Part shown: positions 57,299-64,000 of the stretch, piece by piece
Position numbering within the stretch: position 1 is the stretch's first letter
How the letters are laid out: each line of letters begins with the position of its first letter
Origin: Paenibacillus sp. 1011MAR3C5
GTDB lineage: Bacteria > Bacillota > Bacilli > Paenibacillales > Paenibacillaceae
Length of the DNA: 64,000 nucleotides
Assembly (NCBI RefSeq): GCF_003591485.1
Contig: NZ_QZCF01000001.1
Coordinates: forward strand, 868,001-932,000
Direction of reading: 5' to 3'
The notes under the pieces: model-generated
Database searches by the model: none
The model's input: the letters and a program-made list of their open reading frames with translations, nothing else
What the model was told of the DNA's origin: nothing
Translations under genes and position numbers: made by a program

Positions 57299-58174
57299 TT
57301 AGGACATCACTAGCAAGGCTGGCGCCGCTACAATAATCATCATAATGAACATCACACCGACCAGCGGAAATACAAGCTTGGACGAAGCCTCTTCCCCGCT
57401 GATGCGGGCAAGTCCTTTCCGTTTCTCCCACAGAGAATAAGACAGCTCCCTTACCGCGAGTACAAAATGCTCACCGCCTTTCCGATAATTCAGCAGCATC
57501 ACTGTTGTAAACAGCGAGGCTTCCTGAACCGCGCAGCTGCGGTTAAATCTCTCCAATACAACACTGAAGGATTGTCCGTTGTTCATCGCTGCCACAGCCG
57601 CACCCCACTCCTTGTCTAAAGGATGATTCAGATTGTCTATGCCTTCCATACAACGTACGAACGCTCGTTGTACCGTCTCTCCAGCGCTCACCAGCAGCAT
57701 TAACTTGCTCATCCGGTCTGGCAAACCCGTAATAATCGCTTTTTTGCGCCGTTCCAGCTTCTTACCAGCTTCGGCAAATTGACGAAAGGCCAGCGCGACA
57801 AATGCGAGCACACCAGCAAATAGAATGAAGTTTTCACCGATCATCCATGAAAGCCAGCAGCTTCCTACAAGTGCCGCATATCCCGTTCCAACCGAACTAG
57901 CAGCTTCTGCTTTTGTTCTCTCAATCGTCCAGGAAGCTCCATTCAAGATCATCAGCTTGCCATGATAGCTGTTCAGCATATGCTGGAAGGCATCCCACTC
58001 GCATGCTTTCTCCCAAGCACGCAAGAACGGCTCCTGAATGAGCAGAGCACTTAGAGCTGCATCCCCTTTTTTTCCTCGATTCTGCCTCAACAATCGCGGG
58101 ATGCGCCTCAGTGCAGACCTGCCGATAAGAAAAACCCAGCCCGCCGTAAGCAGCAAAGCCGCAAAAAGTGCCAT
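57299..58174 (-). CDS. tadC: TadC-like inner membrane platform protein
   Basis: A 291-residue T2SF-family protein with membrane helices at about 3-20, 110-150 and 265-290. The cytoplasmic T2SF helices include LVSAGETVQRAFVRCMEGI and SFSVVLERFNRSCAVQEASLFTTVM. The ATG at 58174 follows AGGAGG. The longer frame reads into the hairpin repeat at 58191-58256 and is rejected. Pairs with TadB as the assembly platform. Confidence 0.87.
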   Translation of the reverse strand: MALFAALLLTAGWVFLIGRSALRRIPRLLRQNRGKKGDAALSALLIQEPFLRAWEKACEWDAFQHMLNSYHGKLMILNGASWTIERTKAEAASSVGTGYAALVGSCWLSWMIGENFILFAGVLAFVALAFRQFAEAGKKLERRKKAIITGLPDRMSKLMLLVSAGETVQRAFVRCMEGIDNLNHPLDKEWGAAVAAMNNGQSFSVVLERFNRSCAVQEASLFTTVMLLNYRKGGEHFVLAVRELSYSLWEKRKGLARISGEEASSKLVFPLVGVMFIMMIIVAAPALLVMS

Positions 58175-58190
58175 GTTGTTCCTCCTAAAA

Positions 58191-58256
58191 GTTTTGCGAA
58201 GCAAAACTACTTCGAAAGCTTAAACTTAGTTTTGCGAAGCAAACTTACTTCGAAGC
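58191..58256 (-). repeat. twin hairpin repeat in front of tadC
   Basis: Two copies start at 58191 and 58229. GTTTTGCGAAGCAAAAC is a perfect 7-pair hairpin with a GAA loop, followed by TACTTCGAAAGCT; the second copy is slightly shorter. As at tkt, the nearer copy touches TTTTAGGAGG, the tadC ribosome-binding site. Confidence 0.85.
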
Positions 58257-58261
58257 CTATG

Positions 58262-59116
58262 CTAAATGTCGATACGCATGATGCGGTCCATGATCCAAAA
58301 GCAAACGAGCAGCAAAAGCAGCAGTACCGTCATAATGACATATCCCAGACCACTGTATAGGGGCAACATATAATCCGATGCCGCCAGCCCAAGAAAAGCC
58401 AGAAACACAAAAGGCACAGCCATCATAATGCGAGACTCGAATCGCTTCTGGGCAAGGAGGATTTTAATGTCTCCTTCCACGGTCAGCTTGTCGCCAATGA
58501 TGGTCGATGTGCGTCGCATCACTTCAAGCAGATCCCCTCCCGAACGTTTGCAAGTCGTTAAGGCGTCGACGAATTGTGTGATTTCATCAACTTGCGCCCT
58601 GTCCGCCAAGTCTCGCAGCGCACCCTCAAGCGGCTCGAAATTGTCCAAGCGATGAATCAAGATCTGAATCTCCTTCAACATATCTGTTCCTTCATCGGAA
58701 TAAAGCAGCTTCATATCCTCCAACACCCCGCGAAACGCATTTTCCAAGGAGCGGCCGGCAGCAAGCGATGAGGTTAACGAAAACAATGCTTCTTTGAACT
58801 GCAGCTTCAGGCGATTTCTGCGCCCCTCAAGCAGCGATCTGCGCCTCCATCTGGGAGTCGCAGCTCCACATATGGAGATGATGAGCGACAAAGGAACGGA
58901 TTGATAGAACAGATAAGCAGCTCCGAAAATAAGTGCACTTCCAACCACTACGGAAAACGCCAGCTCTCTGTGATTGAGATGATATTCCGTATAGCGAGGG
59001 AGGCGCGACGGGTTTGGCAAAGCGTTCAAAACCCCATCCCAGCCCATCCATTCCGCCAGGCGGCGAATGGAGCTTTTGCTTTTATGCACATGAAGCGGCT
59101 TAACCGACTCTCCCAT
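58262..59116 (-). CDS. tadB: TadB-like inner membrane platform protein
   Basis: A 284-residue T2SF-family protein. Membrane helices lie at about 52-90 and 225-280, around a cytosolic domain with LKLQFKEALFSLTSSLAAGRSLENAFRGVLEDM and TTCKRSGGDLLEVMRRTS. The start ATG overlaps the tadA end by 17 bases. It anchors the TadA ATPase at the membrane. Confidence 0.88.
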   Translation of the reverse strand: MGESVKPLHVHKSKSSIRRLAEWMGWDGVLNALPNPSRLPRYTEYHLNHRELAFSVVVGSALIFGAAYLFYQSVPLSLIISICGAATPRWRRRSLLEGRRNRLKLQFKEALFSLTSSLAAGRSLENAFRGVLEDMKLLYSDEGTDMLKEIQILIHRLDNFEPLEGALRDLADRAQVDEITQFVDALTTCKRSGGDLLEVMRRTSTIIGDKLTVEGDIKILLAQKRFESRIMMAVPFVFLAFLGLAASDYMLPLYSGLGYVIMTVLLLLLLVCFWIMDRIMRIDI

Positions 59117-60335
59117 TCGCCATCTCCTTTCCGGCCATACGAAGCTTTTCGGTTCGGCTCAGCTCGCCTACACGCTCCAGCGTGCCGATGATGCGGCCGC
59201 TGCTCTCCCCATCCTCTCGAAACTGGAACAAAGGCTTCAGCTTAACTTCACCGTTCTCGATCCCTGTCACTTCGGAAATTTCGGCAACTCTCCGTGACCG
59301 ATCCCGGTAACGCGACAAATGGATCATTATGTCGATTGCCGATGCAATCTGGCCGCGGATCACGCTGAGCGGCAGCTCCGCCGCACTAAGAACCATCGTC
59401 TCCAGACGACTGATCATATCCTGGCAATTATTCGAGTGGCCTGTGGAGACGGAGCCTTCATGCCCAGTGTTCATGGCTTGCAGCATATCCAGCGCCTCCC
59501 CGCCCCGAACCTCTCCAACCACGATCCGATTAGGCCGCATCCGCAGGGAGGAACGGATCAAATCTCGAATGGAGATTTCTCCTTTCCCTTCTGTGTTCGC
59601 GTTCCTAGTCTCCAGTGAAACCAGATTGGGGACGGTCCGAATTTGCAGCTCTGCGGAATCCTCGATTGTAATAATGCGCTCATCTGAAGGAATGTACTGA
59701 GACAGCGCATTAAGGAATGTCGTTTTCCCCGTACCCGTACCGCCGCTAATGAACATATTGTATTTGGCTTCCACCAGCTCTCTCAGAACCTCAGCTGCTT
59801 CCACCGTCAACGATTGGAGCTCGATCAGTTTGTCCATCGTCATAGGCTTATCCGGGAATTTACGTATGGTCATGCAGGGTCCCTTCAAGGCAACCGGGGG
59901 CAGGACGATATTGACGCGCGAGCCGTCTTTCAGTCTTGCATCGACGATAGGAGATGACTCATTGACGACCCGGTTCACTCCGGCAACGACCGACTGGATT
60001 AAATCTTCGAGCCTTTCCTTACTCTCGAACGCTCCCGGCATAAGCGTCATGACGCCATGCCTCTCCACATATACCTCTGTGTGGCTATTAATCATAATTT
60101 CACTTACAGCAGGATCATCCATAAGCGGCTGCAGAACATCCATACCTCTGAAAGAGTGATAGAGTCTTCTGACAAGCTTGACCTTCTCGGTCGCTGTCAT
60201 GGGATGGCGTTCGCACCACTGGAATACGGCCGCTTCTGTCTTGTTCATTAATTCCTCGTCCGACATTGCGCCGCGAAAATCAATCTCATCCCGTATCTTG
60301 CCACGCAGTGTATTTATCAGTTCATCCGACAGCAT
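59100..60335 (-). CDS. tadA: Tad pilus assembly ATPase
   Basis: A 411-residue CpaF/TadA-type secretion ATPase. An N-terminal helical domain is followed by the ATPase core. Walker A is SGGTGTGKTTFLNAL near residue 215, the Asp/Glu box is ITIEDSAELQI, Walker B lies in RIVVGEVRGGEALDMLQAMNTGHEGS, and HSNN gives the His-box. It powers pilus extension, and in some systems retraction. The ATG at 60335 lies 12 bases after GAGG, inside the end of the upstream gene. Confidence 0.93.
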   Translation of the reverse strand: MLSDELINTLRGKIRDEIDFRGAMSDEELMNKTEAAVFQWCERHPMTATEKVKLVRRLYHSFRGMDVLQPLMDDPAVSEIMINSHTEVYVERHGVMTLMPGAFESKERLEDLIQSVVAGVNRVVNESSPIVDARLKDGSRVNIVLPPVALKGPCMTIRKFPDKPMTMDKLIELQSLTVEAAEVLRELVEAKYNMFISGGTGTGKTTFLNALSQYIPSDERIITIEDSAELQIRTVPNLVSLETRNANTEGKGEISIRDLIRSSLRMRPNRIVVGEVRGGEALDMLQAMNTGHEGSVSTGHSNNCQDMISRLETMVLSAAELPLSVIRGQIASAIDIMIHLSRYRDRSRRVAEISEVTGIENGEVKLKPLFQFREDGESSGRIIGTLERVGELSRTEKLRMAGKEMANGRVG

Positions 60336-61473
60336 GTATACGCAAATCCTCGTTTCCGCCAAGCAGATGGGCGCATAGCCGGTCAGCCGCCGCACGATAT
60401 GAAGAGGAAGACCATACGGGGTGAAGCTCTCCCCGTCTCCATTCCCTCACAAGCGGCAGTGCTACAGGCGCAAGTGCGACTTCCACAGTAGGCATTGGGT
60501 TTCCAAGCTCCGCATTCATGCCGTTGCAGACGACCTCTGAGCGTGCCGCAATCTTCTCGAATGCCTCACCGAACTTCTGCCTGCCGTACTGCAGCATAAG
60601 CGTTTGCTTCGCTAGCGCAGACCGCTCTTCCGATATGACCCACAAATTCCGGTCTGCGCGCATAAGCAATTCAAAATGCAGCTCATCCATACCGTCGTCC
60701 ATATCTACGACGACTCCGTCATAATGGCCGCTCTGCGCGATCGATTCGACCATGGCCGCCGCATCAACAGGAAGCAGGGATGCCCGGTCCTCTTGATTTC
60801 GGAAACCTCGCAGATAGTCGCATTTCATCTGCGGATGAAACTTCCGATGCTGTGCGAGCCATGCCACATGAGATGATGCGCCTGATTTTATCGCGTACAG
60901 CAGCTCCGACAGCCCCTCTCCGTCCCATGCCGCTTCCCCGCCTGGCTGAAGCCAGAGCTCGGAAGTATTCCATCTCTCCAAATTAAGATACAGCATTCGA
61001 AGTCCACGAGCGCTCGCCGCTCCAGTCAGATGCAAGGCAAGCGTCGTCTTGCCCACACCGCCGGAGGCGGAATGAACGGTCAGTACCAGCGCACCGTTGC
61101 CATTCGGATTCGATGTTGGCCCTCGCATGGGCTTATGACCCATCGCTTCGAATTGATCCGATATGCCTTGCAGCAGCAACGGCAACGCTTGGTATTGCAG
61201 CAGCTCCGGCTGGCCATTCGTCTCTCCCAATCTCGCAACCAGCGTTATAGAAGGAATGTGGGACAGCTCCGGCTGCAGTTCTCGAAGAAGATCCGGTTCA
61301 GCCACAATAAGATCAATGGCATACCCTTGTTTGGCGAATTGCTTGCACGCATTCGGATGCGTAAAGGCAGACACCTGCCATCGCTCTCCGAAGGAGCTGC
61401 CGCGAATGTAATCGGCAATCCTTCTCGTATACTCCTTCTCCTTGACCACAATAGCGAGTTGATTTCTCTTCAA
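60322..61473 (-). CDS. TadZ/CpaE-like ATPase, TTG start
   Basis: A 383-residue protein, first of the Tad operon. A receiver-like N-terminal part (about 1-110, degenerate) precedes a MinD/ParA-type ATPase domain with VHSASGGVGKTTLALHLTGAA (deviant Walker A) and VVVDMDDGMDELHFELLM. CpaE/TadZ proteins place the machine at the cell pole or other sites. The start is TTG at 61473, seven bases after AAAGGAGG; a longer frame has no such site. Confidence 0.85.
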   Translation of the reverse strand: MKRNQLAIVVKEKEYTRRIADYIRGSSFGERWQVSAFTHPNACKQFAKQGYAIDLIVAEPDLLRELQPELSHIPSITLVARLGETNGQPELLQYQALPLLLQGISDQFEAMGHKPMRGPTSNPNGNGALVLTVHSASGGVGKTTLALHLTGAASARGLRMLYLNLERWNTSELWLQPGGEAAWDGEGLSELLYAIKSGASSHVAWLAQHRKFHPQMKCDYLRGFRNQEDRASLLPVDAAAMVESIAQSGHYDGVVVDMDDGMDELHFELLMRADRNLWVISEERSALAKQTLMLQYGRQKFGEAFEKIAARSEVVCNGMNAELGNPMPTVEVALAPVALPLVREWRRGELHPVWSSSSYRAAADRLCAHLLGGNEDLRIHAVG

Positions 61474-61534
61474 TGTACATCCTCCTTTCGATTCTTCATC
61501 CACGGGTATACAGAAATCCCCAATAAAGGCACGC

Positions 61535-61583
61535 AAAAAAGCACCGCAAAGGGCGCAGTTACCTGCAGCCTTATACGGTGCTT
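61535..61583 (-). terminator. hairpin terminator between ndk and the Tad operon
   Basis: AAGCACCG and CGGTGCTT enclose an inner AAGG/CCTT and TGCAG/CTGC helix and are followed by TTTTTT on the minus strand. It ends ndk transcripts. Because a promoter lies upstream of it, it may also act as an attenuator of the Tad operon. Confidence 0.82.
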
Positions 61584-61610
61584 CCGTGGTTTCTTATTGA
61601 CTTGCTATAG

Positions 61611-61639
61611 AATTTACCATAACTTGTCTGAACCGTCAA
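61611..61639 (-). promoter_or_regulatory. possible promoter of the Tad operon
   Basis: TTGACG and TAAATT lie 17 bases apart on the minus strand, between the ndk stop and the hairpin at 61535-61583. The -10 is only a fair match. Confidence 0.5.
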
Positions 61640-61645
61640 CCATTC

Positions 61646-62044
61646 TTAGTGGAAATAGAGACCGATCTCTCTCTCCGCATTTTCACAGGAATCCGAGCCG
61701 TGGATAATGTTGCTCGCAACATCCGTCGCATAATCGCCTCTTATCGTTCCTGCAATCGCGTCCGTCGGATTGGTCGCGCCGATAATGGAGCGGGCGTTCT
61801 GAACCGCATCCTTGCCCTCCAGCACCATCGCGAACACGGGTCCCGACGTGATGAAATCCACAAGCTCGCCGAAGAACGGCTTCGAATTGAGATGCTCATA
61901 ATGGGATTCTGCCAACTGGCGATCCAGCTGCGTCAGCTTCGCATCCTTAATCGTGAACCCCTTTTCTTCAAATCTGGCAACAATCCGGCCGACCAGGCCG
62001 CGCGATACCCCATCAGGTTTTACCATTACAAATGTTTTTTCCAT
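61646..62044 (-). CDS. ndk: nucleoside diphosphate kinase, short form
   Basis: A 132-residue enzyme that balances NTP pools through a phospho-histidine. It has the N-terminal [17 protein letters not shown], the [20 protein letters not shown] core and the catalytic His in NIIHGSDS. It ends at EIGLYFH, about 16 residues before the end of the usual 148-150 residue form. No simple frameshift restores a typical tail. The ATG follows GGAGG. Confidence 0.94.
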   Translation of the reverse strand: MEKTFVMVKPDGVSRGLVGRIVARFEEKGFTIKDAKLTQLDRQLAESHYEHLNSKPFFGELVDFITSGPVFAMVLEGKDAVQNARSIIGATNPTDAIAGTIRGDYATDVASNIIHGSDSCENAEREIGLYFH

Positions 62045-62079
62045 GTTTGAACCCTCCGTCTATATATAGGTATAGCCAA

Positions 62080-62880
62080 TTATTTGTTCAACCATTCCAT
62101 AATGATACCCGCTGTTTCTTCGATTGCGCGATTCGTCACGTCGATCACCGGACAATTCAGACCTGCCATCACAGAAGCCGCATAGTTCAGCTCTTCCTGG
62201 ATTCGTTCCGGGCTGGCATATTGCGCGGAAGCCGGCAGTCCCAAAGTCTTGAGCCGCTCGGAACGGATCTCTAGCAGATGCTCCGGCTGCATCGTGAGGC
62301 CTACAATTAAGCGACCAGGCCCTTGCTTCAGCTCTTCCGGGGGATTAACCTCTGGCATAAGCGGCAGATTAGCGACCTTGATGCCTTTGTGCGACAGGAA
62401 GACGCTAAGCGGCGTCTTCGACGTGCGCGACACGCCGATCAGAACAACCTGCGCCTGCACCAAACCTCTGGCATCCTTGCCGTCATCGTATTTGACAGCA
62501 AATTCAATGGCTTCGATACGACGATGATAAGCTTCGTCTATCGAATGCAGAAGACCCGGCTCGCGACTCGGGAAGCTGCCGAACGTATCGACGAACGCTT
62601 GCATCATCGGCCCCATCACATCCACGGCCCGAACGCCGTGCCTTGCCGACTCTTCTCTCATCCATTCCCGAAGCTCCGGCTGTACGAGCGTATAGCTGAT
62701 AAAACTGCCCGTTTCTGCAGCTTCGGCGACTATGCGAGCGATTTCATCTTCGGTCCTGAGATGGCTGTACCGCTTGATCTTCACATCCTCAGATGAGAAT
62801 TGCCTTAACGTAGCTTTGGCAACCGCCTCTGCCGTTTCTCCTACCGCGTCGGAACAGACATAAATATATTGCTGTGTCAT
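62080..62880 (-). CDS. pyruvate phosphate dikinase regulatory protein
   Basis: A 266-residue DUF299 kinase/pyrophosphorylase of the PPSR/YqfL group. The N-terminus is VCSDAVGETAEAVAKATLRQF, and the nucleotide loop LIGVSRTSKTPLSVFLSHKGIKVANLPL lies near residue 150. Homologues switch PPDK or PEP synthase off and on by Thr phosphorylation. It overlaps the ccpN stop by four bases (ATGA). This is the same order as yqzB(ccpN)-yqfL in Bacillus, so it probably shares a gluconeogenesis role. Confidence 0.93.
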   Translation of the reverse strand: MTQQYIYVCSDAVGETAEAVAKATLRQFSSEDVKIKRYSHLRTEDEIARIVAEAAETGSFISYTLVQPELREWMREESARHGVRAVDVMGPMMQAFVDTFGSFPSREPGLLHSIDEAYHRRIEAIEFAVKYDDGKDARGLVQAQVVLIGVSRTSKTPLSVFLSHKGIKVANLPLMPEVNPPEELKQGPGRLIVGLTMQPEHLLEIRSERLKTLGLPASAQYASPERIQEELNYAASVMAGLNCPVIDVTNRAIEETAGIIMEWLNK

Positions 62881-63587
62881 ATTCTCTGGTCCCCCAATTC
62901 CTGAGCTGTCGCAATATCTGACATGAGCGAGACGATATTAGACTTCGACACCCATCCCGTTACAATCGGATTGATTCCCGGCTCATCTTCAGGCACAATG
63001 ACCGGCAAGCAATCCACCTGTTGCTGCGACAGTTTGCTGATCGCCTCCATGACAGATTCATCTGGAGTCAGCGTTACCACGTTGGGATACCGGGTCATGA
63101 CCATACTAACAGGAATCGTCGCGGCTCCCGAATTTCCTAACGTAATTTTGAGCAGATCCTTTGGGGTGATGATACCCGCAAAGCGCTTGTCCTCATTGAC
63201 GACAATTAGTGTATTCGCATTCTCCATAAAGAGCGTAATAACGGCGTCGTGAACGGACAGCGTATCCGGAATATTGACCGGCACGCCTTGCACTTCCTTC
63301 ACCTTCATGCGGTTAAACCGCTGAAGCGGCTCATGGCTCGCTCGGAACGTATTGCCGAGGAAATAACCCACCTTCGGCTTCGCATCAAGCATGCCGAGCA
63401 TGACGAGCAGAGACAGATCCGAACGAAGCGTCGGACGGCTCACGCCCAAATATTCGGCCAACTGCTCCCCCGTTACGGGCGAATGCTTCTTGACCAGCTC
63501 AATGAGCTCCAATTGCCTTGAAGATAGCTGAATGATGGTCCCCTCTTTTCCTATATGAGGCTGTTCAAAAAGTCCACTTTTGATCAC
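62877..63587 (-). CDS. ccpN: CcpN-like repressor, start disturbed by insertion
   Basis: A transcription regulator with an N-terminal helix-turn-helix (RQLELIELVKKHSPVTGEQLAEYLGVSRPTLRSDL) and two CBS domains (about 85-225, with DTLSVHDAVITLFMENANTLIVV and MTRYPNVVTLTPDESVMEAI). CcpN represses gluconeogenic genes in Bacillus. The only standard start before the domain is a GTG at 63587 inside a MITE-like element, with no ribosome-binding site. Residues 1-9 of that reading come from the element. GAGGGG lies just before GGT/ACC-ATC-ATT-CAG, so an unusual ATT or ATC start near 63530 is another option. Expression may be altered. Confidence 0.85.
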   Translation of the reverse strand: MIKSGLFEQPHIGKEGTIIQLSSRQLELIELVKKHSPVTGEQLAEYLGVSRPTLRSDLSLLVMLGMLDAKPKVGYFLGNTFRASHEPLQRFNRMKVKEVQGVPVNIPDTLSVHDAVITLFMENANTLIVVNEDKRFAGIITPKDLLKITLGNSGAATIPVSMVMTRYPNVVTLTPDESVMEAISKLSQQQVDCLPVIVPEDEPGINPIVTGWVSKSNIVSLMSDIATAQELGDQRI

Positions 63588-63781
63588 GAAGCAGATCAGG
63601 AAGCCTACTCGACATCGAATATGGCATTCAGCCGGAACTTCCGGTGCTCACGCAGCTTCCACTACGCTCCGCTCCTCATTTCCTAGCTTCAACCCATCTT
63701 CTGCAGCGTTTTGAAAAAACGCATCATCGGTAGCATAAGCTCATGTGCTGAAAACGAACTTTTTGAACATGCACTATATGA
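63551..63781. mobile_element. MITE-like insertion with 8-bp target duplication
   Basis: A 215-base element (63559-63773) carries 12-base inverted ends TGTTCAAAAAGT (63562-63573) and ACTTTTTGAACA (63758-63769), and is flanked by the direct repeat CTATATGA (63551-63558 and 63774-63781). It has no transposase. Its inside is GC-richer than its flanks and includes the palindrome CCGGAACTTCCGG. I recall similar multi-copy intergenic repeats in Paenibacillus. Confidence 0.85.
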
Positions 63782-63933
63782 CTCATAATATATGTTTATA
63801 TGAAAATATCTCCTTAAATAAGATATCATATTCAAATATATTGTACAACATATCCTTCAATCAACTTGATATAAGCTGCCCATATCACAAAAAAGCCCCG
63901 GCAGCGAATGATTCACTACCGGGGCACCTCTAT
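63782..63933. other. AT-rich leader region of ccpN
   Basis: About 150 bases lie upstream of the insertion. On the minus strand AAGGAGAT (near 63810) and an ATG at 63791-63789 are the remains of a possible original ccpN start. A weak TTGATT-N18-TATATT promoter match lies further upstream. Confidence 0.4.
63889..63925 (-). terminator. terminator of the partial gene at the right edge
   Basis: GCCCCGGTAGTGAA and TTCGCTGCCGGGGC pair on the minus strand and are followed by TTTTTT. Confidence 0.88.
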
Positions 63934-64000
63934 TTATTTCTCTTCCGTCATCTCCAGGAACAGCCGCACGTCATCTTCCGTGAGGGCGACCGCGTCCTTC
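63934..64000 (-). CDS. C-terminal end of an unidentified protein
   Basis: The last 21 codons of a minus-strand gene are visible, ending DDVRLFLEMTEEK and a TAA, followed by a terminator. Too little is present to name it. In Bacillus the gene before ccpN is glyS, but this tail does not let me confirm that. Confidence 0.5.
   Translation of the reverse strand, partial: KDAVALTEDDVRLFLEMTEEK

Noticed and set aside
61480..61640. c-di-GMP or preQ1 riboswitch before the Tad operon
   Set aside because: I could not find the conserved core of either class; only a promoter match and a terminator hairpin can be supported.

Overview
The window reads as a piece of a low-to-moderate GC Firmicute chromosome of the Paenibacillus type. 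The evidence is purine-rich Shine-Dalgarno sites (AGGAGG) before nearly every gene, sigma-A promoters, a leucine-type T-box, an infC-rpmI-rplT operon with an L20-type leader, the ytqA-ytqB (mnmL-mnmM) pair, ccpN with the yqfL-type PPDK regulator, YesM/YesN-type two-component control of a sugar ABC transporter, and several families of short intergenic palindromic repeats. The species is not identified. Both window ends cut a minus-strand gene.

Layout. 1-1100: a partial small gene, then a non-coding stretch with two near-identical 143-bp hairpin repeats. 1.1-8.9 kb: branched-chain amino acid synthesis; ilvB-ilvN-ilvC-leuA is one minus-strand operon under a T-box, while leuB stands apart behind two plus-strand membrane genes. 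9-11.5 kb: an acetyltransferase, a Gly-rich membrane protein and infC-rpmI-rplT; infC appears to start at AUU. 11.5-15.8 kb: two glycosyltransferases (one cut by an in-frame UGA), a PAP2 phosphatase and trmB. 16-19.5 kb: mnmL, mnmM, a VOC protein and manA. 19.6-28.3 kb: a B12-binding radical SAM protein, an exported S1C protease, ferritin, a small DUF1450 protein with a Fur box, an S41 protease, a HAD phosphatase and Fur with a PerR-like box.

28.5-32.4 kb: a sulfate ABC operon (cysT-cysW-cysA-sbp). 32.5-39.8 kb: a two-component system followed by a CUT1 sugar transporter without its own ATPase and a Gfo/Idh/MocA oxidoreductase. 40-49 kb: a TagO/WecA-type transferase, a repeat-rich gap, yvyE, pgi, a CtaM-like protein, ppnP, tkt, purU and nfo. 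49-51 kb: a DUF2621 protein, a lipoprotein and a YfhF-type epimerase.

51-61.5 kb holds the most striking system: a compact minus-strand Tad (Flp) pilus operon of ten genes. It encodes a TadZ/CpaE-like protein, TadA, TadB, TadC, a Flp1-like pilin, two TadE-like proteins, a DUF5702 TadG-like protein, a TadV-like prepilin peptidase and a terminal membrane FHA protein. Several genes overlap, and a possible attenuator lies in the leader. 61.6-64 kb: ndk, the PPDK regulatory protein and ccpN. A 215-bp MITE-like element with 12-bp inverted ends and an 8-bp target duplication has landed at the 5' end of ccpN and seems to have replaced its start.

The most unusual non-coding signals are this ccpN insertion and a hairpin repeat that reaches the ribosome-binding site in front of both tkt and tadC. 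Start codons were chosen from Shine-Dalgarno spacing and remembered family N-termini. No database search was run, so family names rest on recognised motifs.
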